Part shown: positions 53,308 through 61,839 of the stretch, piece by piece | Layout of the letters: each line of letters begins with the position of its first letter | Position numbering within the stretch: the stretch's first letter is position 1 | NCBI RefSeq assembly: GCF_001425175.1 | Contig: NZ_LMDV01000008.1 | Coordinates: 204,490-268,489, forward strand | Direction: 5' to 3' | Origin: Nocardioides sp. Root1257 | GTDB taxonomy: Bacteria; Actinomycetota; Actinomycetes; Propionibacteriales; Nocardioidaceae | DNA length: 64,000 nt | The notes under the pieces: model-generated | What the model was told of the DNA's origin: nothing | The model's input: only the letters and a program-made list of their open reading frames with translations | Databases searched by the model: none | Made by a program: the position numbers and the translations under genes

Positions 53308-54327
53308 TCAGCGCGCAAACAGGTAGTCCATCGACTCCTCGACGCCACTGCGGAGTCGGTCGACGTCCGCCCGCACCATGTGCTCGATCACGTCCTCGAA
53401 CCCCAGGGTCGGTTTCCATCCGAGCTGTTCGCGGGCCTTCGTCGGATCGCCGTAGAGATCGACAACGTCCGCAGGTCGCATCAGCGCCGGGTCCTGCTCG
53501 ACGTGGTTCGCGGGGTCGTCGATCCCGATGGCACCGAAGGCCACCGTCAACACCTCGGAGAGCTGGCGGGACTGGCCGGTGGCGATGATGAAGTCGGCGG
53601 GCTGGTCCAGCTGCAGCATCAGGTGCATGGCGCGGGCGTAGTCGCCGGCGAAGCCCCAGTCACGCCGCACGTCGAGGTTGCCCAGGGTGACGCTCTTCCG
53701 CAGGCCGAGAGCGATCTCGGCGACCGAACGGCTGATCTTGCGCGTCACGAACTGAGGTCCGCGGATCGGGCTCTCGTGGTTGTAGAGCGTCCCAGTACAG
53801 GTGAAGAGGCCGTAGGACTCTCGGTAGTTCACCGTGATGTGATGGGCGAAGCTCTTGGTCGCGGCGTACGGGCTGCGCGGGTGATGGGGCGTGCCCTCGG
53901 TCTGCGGCTGCTGGTCCGAGACGCCGAACATCTCCGAGCTCGACGGCTGGAAGTACTTCGGCGCGGTGCCGTGGCGCTCGCGGTAGCGGACCAGCTCCTC
54001 GAGGATGCGGACGACCGCGAGGCCATTGGTCTCCGTGACCAGCTCCGCGTTGCGCCAGCTAGCGCCCACGGACGTGAAGCCGGCCAGGTTGTAGATCTCG
54101 TCCGGTCGTGTCTCTTCCAAGACCGTCGCGAAGCCGTCGCGGTCCCGCTGGTCCAGCTCGACCAGCTCGACGCCGTCGAGGTACACGATGCGGTCGGCGG
54201 GACCGGTCTCGGGACGGACGGTGCCGACGACGCGATAGCCAAGGGCCACGAGATGGCGCGCGAGGTAGATGCCGTCCTGCCCGGCGACTCCCGTGATGAG
54301 GGCCGTCGGCCCGAAGCTCTGAGTCAT
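53308..54327 (-). CDS. gmd: GDP-mannose 4,6-dehydratase
   Basis: This 339-residue SDR enzyme has NAD(P) motif ITGVAGQDGIYLARHL and the catalytic set SSSEMFG and YAATKSFAHH (YxxxK). NHESPIRGPQFVTRKI and NLDVRRDWGFAGDYARAMHLML are diagnostic of Gmd. It makes GDP-4-keto-6-deoxy-D-mannose, a precursor of GDP-fucose or GDP-rhamnose for surface glycans. It stands alone, but the region further right carries exopolysaccharide-type genes. Confidence 0.95.
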   Translation of the reverse strand: MTQSFGPTALITGVAGQDGIYLARHLVALGYRVVGTVRPETGPADRIVYLDGVELVELDQRDRDGFATVLEETRPDEIYNLAGFTSVGASWRNAELVTETNGLAVVRILEELVRYRERHGTAPKYFQPSSSEMFGVSDQQPQTEGTPHHPRSPYAATKSFAHHITVNYRESYGLFTCTGTLYNHESPIRGPQFVTRKISRSVAEIALGLRKSVTLGNLDVRRDWGFAGDYARAMHLMLQLDQPADFIIATGQSRQLSEVLTVAFGAIGIDDPANHVEQDPALMRPADVVDLYGDPTKAREQLGWKPTLGFEDVIEHMVRADVDRLRSGVEESMDYLFAR

Positions 54328-54421
54328 AACCGGGGAATGCTATCCGTCGGTCCGCCGACAGATGGAACACGTTCCAAGATGTCCCCAGGAATGAGCACGT
54401 CGTCGGGGAGGTTGGTCCTGC

Positions 54422-54898
54422 GTGAGCAGTGGTGCCTGGGTCGTCGTGGTCGCGGTCGTGCTCGGCCTGAGCTTCGGTGCCTACCGCCTGCTCACCGACG
54501 GGCGCTTCCGCGGCACGCACCGGGTCCGCCGGGCCGCGTCGGTGGTTGAGGAAGGCGCTCTGGCGCCTGTCTCGAAACCTCCGACCCCGTGGGACGACGT
54601 CCTCACGGCGCTCCCCGACGCTCGTCTCGGTGAGAAGGCGACGCTGCTGCAGTTCTCCTCGGCGTTCTGTGCGCCCTGCCGGGCGACCCGTCGGACCCTG
54701 TCCGAGGTCGCGGAGCTGGTGCCGGGGGTCGAGCACCTCGAGGTCGACGCCGAGCACCACCTCGAGCTGGTCCGGCGCCTCGGCATCCTGCGGACGCCGA
54801 CGACGCTGGTGCTCGACGCGGCCGGCCACGAGGTCACCCGGGCGGCCGGCGCGCCCCGCAAGGAGCAGGTCCTGAGCGCCCTCGGGAGCGCAACGTGA
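54422..54898 (+). CDS. Membrane-anchored thioredoxin-like protein
   Basis: The protein has 158 residues from GTG 54422. An N-terminal helix (AWVVVVAVVLGLSFGAY) anchors it, and the thioredoxin fold has active site C83-A-P-C86 in SSAFCAPCRATRRTL and the cis-Pro in LRTPTTLVL. Residues of about 40-54 (SVVEEGALAPVSKPP) are encoded by a copy of an intergenic repeat that also occurs twice near 56500, forming an acquired linker. It probably reduces or oxidises thiols at the membrane surface. It precedes the sulfur operon. Confidence 0.88.
   Translation: MSSGAWVVVVAVVLGLSFGAYRLLTDGRFRGTHRVRRAASVVEEGALAPVSKPPTPWDDVLTALPDARLGEKATLLQFSSAFCAPCRATRRTLSEVAELVPGVEHLEVDAEHHLELVRRLGILRTPTTLVLDAAGHEVTRAAGAPRKEQVLSALGSAT
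54539..54582 (+). repeat. In-frame copy of the GGTGGTTGAGGA repeat inside the thioredoxin-like gene
   Basis: TCGGTGGTTGAGGA begins the copy and GTCTCGAAACC ends it, with the stem AGGCGC-TCT-GGCGCCT in between. It matches the two copies at 56498-56585 in both ends; the stem differs in sequence but stays paired. Its 44 bp leave the frame open. Confidence 0.85.
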
Positions 54899-54914
54899 CC
54901 ACGATATGGACAAC

Positions 54915-54933
54915 CGTCTCGCTTCGTGAGACG
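54915..54933. promoter_or_regulatory. Operator-like palindrome before the sulfur leader
   Basis: CGTCTC-gcttcgt-GAGACG is an inverted repeat that extends outward with GACAA and TTGTC. It ends 43 bp before the leader start codon, a position suited to an activator. The binding protein is unknown. Confidence 0.6.
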
Positions 54934-54937
54934 AGGA

Positions 54938-54968
54938 TTGTCGGTGCGGCGCCCGCCGTACCTACTCT
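54938..54968 (+). promoter_or_regulatory. Promoter of the leaderless sulfur leader ORF
   Basis: TACTCT (54963-54968) sits seven bases before the ATG at 54976, so transcription should begin at or next to the start codon. TTGTCG (54938-54943) is a possible -35, with a long 19-bp spacer. Confidence 0.6.
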
Positions 54969-54975
54969 GGTCGAC

Positions 54976-55053
54976 ATGTCCTCGACCATGCTGACCAAGC
55001 GCCGCGCAGTGGATCACTGCCGCACGCGCTCGTCGCTCTGTCGAATGCGCTGA
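54976..55053 (+). CDS. Cysteine-containing leader peptide of the sulfur operon
   Basis: This 25-codon frame encodes MSSTMLTKRRAVDHC, then RTRSSLCRMR. It contains two Cys codons and the R-R-x-V-D-x-C-R pattern I associate with actinobacterial leader peptides placed before sulfur-metabolism genes. In mycobacteria, leaderless Cys-rich short ORFs act as cysteine-responsive attenuators. It is too small for normal gene calling. It precedes DUF4395 and sseA by 79 bp. Leaderless initiation is supported by the promoter position. Confidence 0.75.
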   Translation: MSSTMLTKRRAVDHCRTRSSLCRMR

Positions 55054-55132
55054 CCGGCCGCGCCTCAGCTCTCCGATCCACCTTCGGACTGACCTGCGTG
55101 GCTCCGCCCGCACAGCCGTCCGCAGGAGAGAC

Positions 55133-55594
55133 ATGTCCACGACCAGCACACCGCAGCAGGCCCGGCCCGGTGCCGGGATCGACCCGCGTGGTCCCCAGTT
55201 CGCCGCTGGGCTGACCTCGCTGGTGCTGATCGTCGTCCTGCTCCTGGCGCCCAGCCCGGTCGCGACGGCGCTGCTCGCCGTCCAGGCCGTGCTGTTCGCG
55301 ATCGGGGCCACGCGCGGCGTCCAGCACACGCCCTACTCGTGGCTGTTCCGCACGCTGGTGCGGCCGCGGCTCGGCGCTCCCGACGAGCTCGAGGACCCGG
55401 CGCCGCCGCGGTTCGCGCAGGCCGTCGGTCTCGGGTTCGCCGTGGTCGGGCTGGTCGGCTTCGTCGCCGGCGTCGACCTGCTCGGCGAGATCGCGGTCGG
55501 CTTCGCGCTGCTCGCGGCCCTGCTCAACGCGGTCTTCCGGTACTGCCTCGGCTGCGAGATGTACCTGCTCCTCAAGCGCGCGACGGCGCGCTGA
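55133..55594 (+). CDS. DUF4395 membrane protein
   Basis: This 153-residue protein has four hydrophobic helices (LTSLVLIVVLLLAPSPVATA, LLAVQAVLFAIGATRG, AVGLGFAVVGLVGFVAGV and the helix ending in CLGC). DPRGPQFAAGLTSLVL opens the family domain and YCLGCEMYLLLKR closes it; the CxxC pair could handle sulfur or metal. ATG 55133 has AGGAGAG upstream. DUF4395 is often encoded with thioredoxins and rhodaneses, as here, and probably supports sulfur trafficking. The role is not established. Confidence 0.88.
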   Translation: MSTTSTPQQARPGAGIDPRGPQFAAGLTSLVLIVVLLLAPSPVATALLAVQAVLFAIGATRGVQHTPYSWLFRTLVRPRLGAPDELEDPAPPRFAQAVGLGFAVVGLVGFVAGVDLLGEIAVGFALLAALLNAVFRYCLGCEMYLLLKRATAR

Positions 55595-55642
55595 CCCACC
55601 AGACCCCGCGCCCCTTCCTCGGCGCACAAGAAAGGTAGAGAC

Positions 55643-56491
55643 ATGACCCGCGAGAACACCCTCGTCACCGCCCAGTGGGTGGCCGACAACCTGAGTGACC
55701 CGAAGGTGGTGCTCATCGAGGTCGACGAGGACACCACGGCGTACGACAAGGGCCACATCGAGGGCGCCATCAAGCTCGACTGGACGACCGACCTGCAGGA
55801 CCAGGTGCGTCGTGACTTCGTCAACAAGGCCCAGTTCGAGGAGCTCCTCTCGAGCCGCGGCGTCGCGAACGACGACACCGTCGTGCTCTACGGCGGCAAC
55901 AACAACTGGTTCGCCGCCTACGCCTACTGGTACTTCAAGCTCTACGGCCACCAGGACGTCAAGCTCCTCGATGGCGGCCGCAAGAAGTGGGAGCTCGACT
56001 CCCGCGAGCTGACCGCGGACCTGCCGAGCCGCGAGACCACGTCCTACACCGCGACCGAGCAGGACTCCTCGATCCGTGCCTTCCGCGACGAGGTCGTCGC
56101 CGCGATCGGCACCCAGAACCTGGTCGACGTCCGCAGCCCCGACGAGTACGCCGGCCGGCTGCTCGCCCCGGCCCACCTGCCGCAGGAGCAGGCCCAGCGT
56201 GCGGGTCACATCCCGACCGCGGCCAGCGTCCCGTGGAGCAAGGCGGCCAACGACGACGGCACCTTCAAGTCCGACGAGGACCTCAAGGAGATCTACACCG
56301 AGGCCGGCGTCGACTGGGACAAGGACACCATCGCCTACTGCCGCATCGGCGAGCGCTCCTCGCACACGTGGTTCGTGCTCAAGGAGCTCCTCGGCCAGGC
56401 CAACGTGAAGAACTACGACGGCTCGTGGACCGAGTACGGCTCCCTCGTCGGCGTCCCCGTCGCCCTCGGCGACGAGGCCGGCGAAGCCTGA
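55643..56491 (+). CDS. sseA: Thiosulfate/3-mercaptopyruvate sulfurtransferase SseA
   Basis: This 282-residue enzyme has two rhodanese domains. The N-terminal inactive one contains ASRGVANDDTVVLYGGNNNW-type sequence (VLYGGNNNW), and the active C-terminal one has Cys233 in YCRIGERSSHTWFVL. Upstream of it NLVDVRSPDEYAG is the CH2A-like motif of the second domain. It transfers sulfane sulfur to cyanide or other thiols. AAAGGTAGAG precedes ATG 55643. The gene is part of the leader-DUF4395-sseA-DUF1416 sulfur operon. Confidence 0.95.
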   Translation: MTRENTLVTAQWVADNLSDPKVVLIEVDEDTTAYDKGHIEGAIKLDWTTDLQDQVRRDFVNKAQFEELLSSRGVANDDTVVLYGGNNNWFAAYAYWYFKLYGHQDVKLLDGGRKKWELDSRELTADLPSRETTSYTATEQDSSIRAFRDEVVAAIGTQNLVDVRSPDEYAGRLLAPAHLPQEQAQRAGHIPTAASVPWSKAANDDGTFKSDEDLKEIYTEAGVDWDKDTIAYCRIGERSSHTWFVLKELLGQANVKNYDGSWTEYGSLVGVPVALGDEAGEA

Positions 56492-56497
56492 CCCATC

Positions 56498-56585
56498 TCG
56501 GTGGTCGAGGAGGGCCGTTAGGCCCGTCTCGACACCGCACACCTCGGTGGTTGAGGAGGGCCGCTAGACCCGTCTCGAAACCCCC
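56498..56585. repeat. Two tandem copies of the GGTGGTTGAGGA repeat
   Basis: Copy 1 (56498-56537) and copy 2 (56544-56585) both run from TCGGTGGTYGAGGAGGGCC to GTCTCGA-A/C-ACC. Each can fold via a central GGGCC/GGCCC-like stem. They lie between sseA and the DUF1416 gene, and a third copy is in the thioredoxin-like gene. Confidence 0.9.
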
Positions 56586-56634
56586 GCAGCCAACCCAGGC
56601 ACCCCAGCAAGCATCGAACGAAAGAAGCAACGAC

Positions 56635-56931
56635 ATGTGTGGAGCAACCGAAGGCGGCCTCTCCCTCGACGGCATCGACGTCAAGAAGGAGGCGATCGTC
56701 CAGGGCCAGGTGCTGCGCTCCGGTGAGCCGGTCGGCAACGCCTACGTGCGCCTGCTCGACCGCACCGGCGAGTTCACCGCCGAGGTCCCCACCTCGGCGA
56801 GTGGCCACTTCCGCTTCTTCGCCGGCGACGGCGAGTGGACCCTGCGCACGCTGGCCCCGCAGGCCGACCCGGTCGACAACAAGGTCGTCGCCGCCGTCGG
56901 CAGCGTCGCCGAGGTCGTCGTCGCGATCTGA
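56635..56931 (+). CDS. DUF1416 protein
   Basis: This 98-residue protein starts MCGATEGGLSLDGID, with Cys at position 2, the hallmark of the actinobacterial DUF1416 family. A beta-sandwich like a transthyretin/CarboxypepD_reg domain follows (VQGQVLRSGEPVGNAYVRLLD, GHFRFFAGDGEWTLRTLAP). It is routinely encoded next to sseA and its function is unknown. There is no signal peptide. A terminator follows. Confidence 0.9.
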   Translation: MCGATEGGLSLDGIDVKKEAIVQGQVLRSGEPVGNAYVRLLDRTGEFTAEVPTSASGHFRFFAGDGEWTLRTLAPQADPVDNKVVAAVGSVAEVVVAI

Positions 56932-56943
56932 GTCATCTGTCGG

Positions 56944-56976
56944 AAGGGCCCGCGCCGATCGTCGGCCGGGCCCTTT
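56944..56976 (+). terminator. Terminator of the sulfur operon
   Basis: AAGGGCCCG pairs with CGGGCCCTT around a partly paired 15-nt middle, 12 bp after the stop. The stretch 56977-57244 before the next gene shows no other clear element. Confidence 0.8.
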
Positions 56977-57244
56977 CGCCTGTTCGGATGGTCTGGACCG
57001 CGTCTCAAAGTGGTACAGATCACTCCATCAATTTCGGGTAGACCACCTGGCCCGTACGACGTCTTTCCATAGCCCAAACGGGTCACTATCGGCCCTCGGG
57101 AACCCAATATGAGGGAAAGCTGCCGACCGGTCCGTGACAGCGGCGTAAATTCTGCTAGCGCTCTCGCGGACTGTGGTCACCCTCACTCAAATCCTGTGAT
57201 TGGATTGCCGCTCCACACCCACACGTACTCATGGGGGAGTCCCA

Positions 57245-57646
57245 ATGAAGAAGCTCATCTCCGGCCTGATCGCGGCGTTCCTGCTGTCGGCCGGTTTCGT
57301 TGCGGTCTCCGCAGAGACCGCGTCCGCCGCGTGCCAGAAGACCCAATACACGCCCTGCCCGGTCACCGTTACCAAGGCTGCTGGCGCAAAGACGGTCAAG
57401 AAGGGCAAGAAGCCCAAGGCGATCGTGTCCATCAAGTCCGCGGGCAACGTGAAGCCGAAGGGCAAGGTCACAATCATCATCACCGGCCCCGGCGTGCGGT
57501 CTGCCAAGACCATCACCTACAACGGCAAGTCGGTGTCCTACGTCGGCCCGGCGCTCAAGAAGAAGGGCACCTACAAGGTGACGATCTCCTTCAAGGGCAC
57601 CAACACGCGAGACTCCAAGACCTCGTACACGATCAAGGTCAAGTAG
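57245..57646 (+). CDS. Small secreted Ig-like protein
   Basis: The precursor has 133 residues from ATG 57245 behind GGGGGAGT. The signal peptide (KKLISGLIAAFLLSAGFVAV) is cleaved near ASAACQK. The mature part is Lys-rich and beta-stranded (KAIVSIKSAGNVKPKGKVTI, YVGPALKKKGTYKVTISFKG), like a bacterial Ig-like (Big) domain. Two Cys near the mature N-terminus may pair. It is probably a wall-associated or matrix protein. A perfect terminator follows. Confidence 0.78.
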   Translation: MKKLISGLIAAFLLSAGFVAVSAETASAACQKTQYTPCPVTVTKAAGAKTVKKGKKPKAIVSIKSAGNVKPKGKVTIIITGPGVRSAKTITYNGKSVSYVGPALKKKGTYKVTISFKGTNTRDSKTSYTIKVK

Positions 57647-57665
57647 CAACTCGACTTGCACAGCG

Positions 57666-57700
57666 CGAAGGGAGTGCCGGCGATGCCGGCACTCCCTTCG
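57666..57700 (+). terminator. Perfect hairpin terminator
   Basis: CGAAGGGAGTGCCGGC pairs perfectly with GCCGGCACTCCCTTCG around a 3-nt loop, 19 bp after the stop of the secreted protein gene. Confidence 0.92.
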
Positions 57701-57769
57701 TCACGCTCTGACCCCTATCCACGGCGAGATCGCGGCGAGCTGTCGTCGCGCACTAGGTAGGTTCTCCGC

Positions 57770-59512
57770 ATGCGTACACGCACGGTCTGGATAGGCCTGG
57801 CCATTCTCCTGGGCGTGCTCCTCCTCGGGGCCGCGTGGGCGGGGTGGATGGCGTACCGGGTCAACCAAGACCTGACGGCCGCTGTCGACGACGTCACCGT
57901 CCTCAGGGCCGCCATCGAGGACGGCGACGACGCCGCCTCCGACGCCGCGTTGAGCCGCCTGGAGGACCACAGCGGAGCTTCAGCGGATCGCACCGGCGGT
58001 GTGACCTGGTCAGTCCTGGAGCACCTACCAGCGTTTGGCGACGACGCCCGCGGCGTCGCCGTCGTCAGTTCCGTCGTCGACGACCTCACGACTTCCGGGA
58101 TTCGTCCACTGGTGCAGGTCTCCGGCGACCTCGAGTCGATCGTGCCGAGCGGCGGCAAGATCGACCCGTCCAAGGTCGAGGCTCTCCAGGAACCGACAGC
58201 GACCGCGAATGCCGCCTTCGCCGCAGCGGATCGCCGGCTCTCGGCGGAGGACTCGAGCGGCTACGTCGAGCGTCTACGCACCAAGTACCGCGAGCTGGCA
58301 AGGCAGGTCAATGATGCCTCCGCCGCCCTGGCAAGCGCCAATACGGCCGTCAAGGTGCTCCCGACAATGCTGGGCGCAGATAGCCCGCAGAACTATCTAC
58401 TCGTCTTCCAGAACAACGCAGAGATCCGGGCGACCGGCGGCCTCCCTGGCGCTGTGTCGCTCGTGCGGGCTGACCAGGGTGCGGTCAGCATGACCCGCCA
58501 AGTGGCGGCGAGCTCATTCGGATACACCGACGAGCCCGTCCTGCCGCTGACCTCGGCTGAGGAGGAGATCTACGGCGACATCCTGGGCACGTTCTTCCTG
58601 AATGCCAATCTTCAGCCCGACTTCTCGCGCGCCTCGGATCTATGGAAGGCGCGGTGGGAGCAGGTCTACCCCGAGAAGATCGACGGCGTCCTATCGATCG
58701 ACCCGGTCGCCATCTCCTACCTGCTGGCTGCGACAGGCCCCGTCGAGGTCGACGGAGTGAAGTTGAGCGAGGACAACGTCGTCGACGAGCTGCTGCACGA
58801 TACGTATGTCCGTTACGCGGACCCGGCCGAGCAGGACGCCTTCTTCCGGGCGGTGGCTAGCGCGATGTTCGACAAGATCTCGTCCGGAACTGAGTCGCCG
58901 CGCGACCTGATCGCCGGACTAGCCAGGGGAGCGGATGAACACCGGCTCTTCGTTCATGACTTCGACGACACGGTCCAGGCGGGCATTGAGGGCACTGCCG
59001 TCGCCGGAGACCTCGTTACCGACGCGGGATCGGCTCCGCAGGTCGGCGTCTACCTCACCGACGGGACCGGCTCAAAGATGTCCTACTTCCTTCGGTACGA
59101 CGTGAATGTCGACGCGACATATTGCACGAACGAAGTGCAGGGCTTGTCCGGGCACATGCGGCTTGCCTCCGAGGCTCCGTTGGATGCGGCGTCGCTGCCG
59201 CGCTACATCACGGGCGGCGGGCAGTACGGTGTCGAGCCCGGCAATCAGTCGGTGTTTGTCTATCTCTATGCCCCGGTGGGCGGCGGTGTGTCGGGCATTG
59301 CGCTCAATGGAAGGCCGGTAACAGGCTTCCCCTCCGTCGATTACGAAGGGCGTGAAGTCTTCACGGCTGTGGTCGAGTTGAAGCCGCAGCAGAAGGCGGA
59401 CCTCACCTGGCGGATGAAGAGCGGGCCTGGGCAGACCTCCGATGTTCAGGTGGCGGTCACGCCGTCGATTAGATCGGGCTCAAGTTCGACCAAAGTTCAC
59501 ACCGCATGTTGA
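57770..59512 (+). CDS. DUF4012 extracytoplasmic protein
   Basis: The 580-residue protein has an N-terminal membrane anchor (IGLAILLGVLLLGAAWAGW). The DUF4012 core is visible in QNYLLVFQNNAEIRATGGLPGA and in VDGVLSIDPVAISYLLAATGPV. Members occur in exopolysaccharide loci and resemble LCP-like cell-envelope proteins, but the activity is unknown. ATG 57770 lies six bases after TAGGTT, so it is probably leaderless. From here rightwards third positions show more A and T than elsewhere in the window. Confidence 0.85.
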   Translation: MRTRTVWIGLAILLGVLLLGAAWAGWMAYRVNQDLTAAVDDVTVLRAAIEDGDDAASDAALSRLEDHSGASADRTGGVTWSVLEHLPAFGDDARGVAVVSSVVDDLTTSGIRPLVQVSGDLESIVPSGGKIDPSKVEALQEPTATANAAFAAADRRLSAEDSSGYVERLRTKYRELARQVNDASAALASANTAVKVLPTMLGADSPQNYLLVFQNNAEIRATGGLPGAVSLVRADQGAVSMTRQVAASSFGYTDEPVLPLTSAEEEIYGDILGTFFLNANLQPDFSRASDLWKARWEQVYPEKIDGVLSIDPVAISYLLAATGPVEVDGVKLSEDNVVDELLHDTYVRYADPAEQDAFFRAVASAMFDKISSGTESPRDLIAGLARGADEHRLFVHDFDDTVQAGIEGTAVAGDLVTDAGSAPQVGVYLTDGTGSKMSYFLRYDVNVDATYCTNEVQGLSGHMRLASEAPLDAASLPRYITGGGQYGVEPGNQSVFVYLYAPVGGGVSGIALNGRPVTGFPSVDYEGREVFTAVVELKPQQKADLTWRMKSGPGQTSDVQVAVTPSIRSGSSSTKVHTAC

Positions 59513-59754
59513 TCGAACATCGAGCCGTCTAGATGGTCAGCCGGCGCCGCTGCTCGACCCGTAGGTCTGCGAAACGTGCGTAATCGGGCAAGTGGGCGCA
59601 GCGCCACGATGTCGGGCTCACAAAACAACGCACGGTGAATGGGGGCTTAACGAGTGCTCTGGTGAAGGTCGAAGCGCGATCTTCGCCGAGTTCGATCTGT
59701 TGCCACTTCCCTTGATTCGAACCAACACCCTTCTGACAGACGGAGGCGAGAACG

Positions 59755-61839
59755 ATCACGGACCAGAAAGACAGGAAGAGCTCCTTCCGCGGCGACATCC
59801 AGGGCCTGCGCGCGGTCGCCGTGCTTTTGGTGATGCTCTGGCACGCGGAAATTCCTGGCCTTCCCGGAGGCTTCGTGGGAGTCGACATCTTCTTTGTCAT
59901 CTCCGGCTTTCTAATGAGTGGGATCTTGGTGCGCCAGTTCGGGCAACACGGTGCGCGACCGTCGTTGACGGAGTTCTATGCGCGACGGGCACGACGTCTC
60001 CTCCCAGCCAGCCTCCTGACAATCGTCGTCGTCGTCTTCTTGGCTTGGACGACCCTTCCGGACATTCGAAAGACGGATGTCATGAAAGACGCGGTCGCAA
60101 GCACTGTGTTTGGCATGAACTGGAGGATGTCCGCCGAGTCGATAGATTACCTATCCGCGACTACGGGTCCTCCGAGCCCGCTGCAACACTACTGGTCCTT
60201 GGGTGTCGAAGAGCAGTTTTATTTCGTTTGGCCCGCCCTGCTAATTGTGGCCGCAGTTGCCGGGCGAACAATAGGAATATCAAGGGCAAAGATGTTCGCT
60301 GCAACAATAGCGGCGACTATCGGGATATCGCTCGCGTACTCGATACATTTCACGTCCGTGAATCCGGCTCAAGCCTACTTCGTCACATGGACTCGTCTTT
60401 GGGAGTTGGCCGCAGGCGGCCTAGTTGCGGTCTGCATGCTCAAACTCGGTGCTCTTTCGAAGCTGATCGGCGCGTCGCTGGCTTGGCTTGGCTTGCTACT
60501 GGCGGTTGTGCCGGCACTGTTCTATACGGACTCAACGCCGTTTCCAGGCTCCGCCGCAATAGTTCCCGTTGTCGGCACCATGCTGATCATCGGCGCAGGC
60601 CCCGCGGCCGGTCGCGCGGGCCCAGTCTTGGTCTTGAGCCGTCTTCCAATGCGACGAATAGGCGACTGGTCCTATTCGCTGTATCTCTGGCACTGGCCGG
60701 TCCTTGTATTCGGAGCGGCTTGGGTAGGGCGCGAACTGACGCAAACTGAAGCCCTGCTGATGCTCGGGGCGTCATTCGGTCCTGCGCTGCTCGCGTATCG
60801 ATATGTCGAAGAACCAGCGAGGCGAGCCAAGAGCATTAGCGTGGACGCCGACGCTTTGCGGTTAGGCGGAATCTCTATTCTGATGGTCGCGGTGGTGCCA
60901 GTCGTCATGCTCGCCGTAATACCGAAGACTCCTCCCACGAACGGCTCAATGGCGAGTGCGATCGCTGCCATCGGTGGAGCACAATCGGCGGGGGATCCAT
61001 CAATCGCAAAGGCGGGTGCGGAGGTACTTCGAGCCGAGCCAAGGAACGATCCGGCGGGTGCCCCCACTGACGTTGAAGCCTTCTACCCGTCCTTGGCGCA
61101 GGTAGCTAGTACATCCTTCGGATGCTCGGCCGAGACGACGGCTAATGAGCTCAAGTTTTGCACGTTCGGCGACCCTGAATCGAACATTGATGTGGTGCTG
61201 GCAGGAGACTCTCACGCCGTGCAATGGTCGCGGGCGCTGGCGACCATCGCCAAAGACAACGCTTGGAATCTGACCGTGGTGACAAAGGACTTCTGCCCCT
61301 TGGTCGTCGGTGTGTCGATTGCTTCCGATTGGGCATCAAGTTGCGAAGCGTGGCAGCGGAGCGCGTCCGCGTGGCTCCAAGATGACCCGCCGGACCTACT
61401 TATCGTCAGCCAGTACGACTATACGGTCCGCCGAAACGGAAAGGACCTGACTCGGGATGAGAGTGACCAACTTGTTGGAAGTGCGCAGCAACGACTGTTC
61501 AGTGTCCTAGCAGCGGCTGGGTCAAAGATCGCAGTTATCAAGAACACACCTCAACTCCGCACCGACTTTGCTGCTTGTGTAGCGAGGTATCAGAGCGAGA
61601 TCTCTAAGTGCTCGGTCTCGCGAGACAGCGCACTCAGGGGAGTGGGTGGCGCACAACGTCTGTCTGTAATCGGGGTCAAAAACAGCGTGATGATCGATCT
61701 CAACGACGCGATATGTCCGACAGATAGGTGCGCTCCGGTCATTGGAGGCATCCTCGTGTATCGCGATGGGAACCATATGACCACGACGTATGGCGAGTCG
61801 TTGGCTCCTCGACTCAAACTCCAACTTCCATTGCCATAG
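59755..61839 (+). CDS. Acyltransferase-3 / SGNH hydrolase-domain protein (OafA-like), probable ATC start
   Basis: The N-terminal part is an AT3 membrane acyltransferase: FRGDIQGLRAVAVLLVMLWH with catalytic His30 and an Arg at 19, then FVGVDIFFVISGFLMS and ARRARRLLPAS, about ten helices. The C-terminal part is an SGNH domain with Ser486 in AGDSHAVQW and Asp671/His674 in YRDGNHM. It acetylates cell-surface polysaccharide. No ATG, GTG or TTG exists between the in-frame TGA at 59734 and GTG 59821, which would remove the conserved Arg. ATC 59755 is eight bases after GGAGG and is the likely start. Length is 694 residues. Confidence 0.88.
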   Translation: MTDQKDRKSSFRGDIQGLRAVAVLLVMLWHAEIPGLPGGFVGVDIFFVISGFLMSGILVRQFGQHGARPSLTEFYARRARRLLPASLLTIVVVVFLAWTTLPDIRKTDVMKDAVASTVFGMNWRMSAESIDYLSATTGPPSPLQHYWSLGVEEQFYFVWPALLIVAAVAGRTIGISRAKMFAATIAATIGISLAYSIHFTSVNPAQAYFVTWTRLWELAAGGLVAVCMLKLGALSKLIGASLAWLGLLLAVVPALFYTDSTPFPGSAAIVPVVGTMLIIGAGPAAGRAGPVLVLSRLPMRRIGDWSYSLYLWHWPVLVFGAAWVGRELTQTEALLMLGASFGPALLAYRYVEEPARRAKSISVDADALRLGGISILMVAVVPVVMLAVIPKTPPTNGSMASAIAAIGGAQSAGDPSIAKAGAEVLRAEPRNDPAGAPTDVEAFYPSLAQVASTSFGCSAETTANELKFCTFGDPESNIDVVLAGDSHAVQWSRALATIAKDNAWNLTVVTKDFCPLVVGVSIASDWASSCEAWQRSASAWLQDDPPDLLIVSQYDYTVRRNGKDLTRDESDQLVGSAQQRLFSVLAAAGSKIAVIKNTPQLRTDFAACVARYQSEISKCSVSRDSALRGVGGAQRLSVIGVKNSVMIDLNDAICPTDRCAPVIGGILVYRDGNHMTTTYGESLAPRLKLQLPLP

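Noticed and set aside
53090..53326. 78-codon plus-strand ORF with CPTCHHDD before gmd
   Set aside because: It overlaps a minus-strand ORF and the gmd end, lacks a ribosome site and has no known domain. It is kept only as a note in the gap entry.
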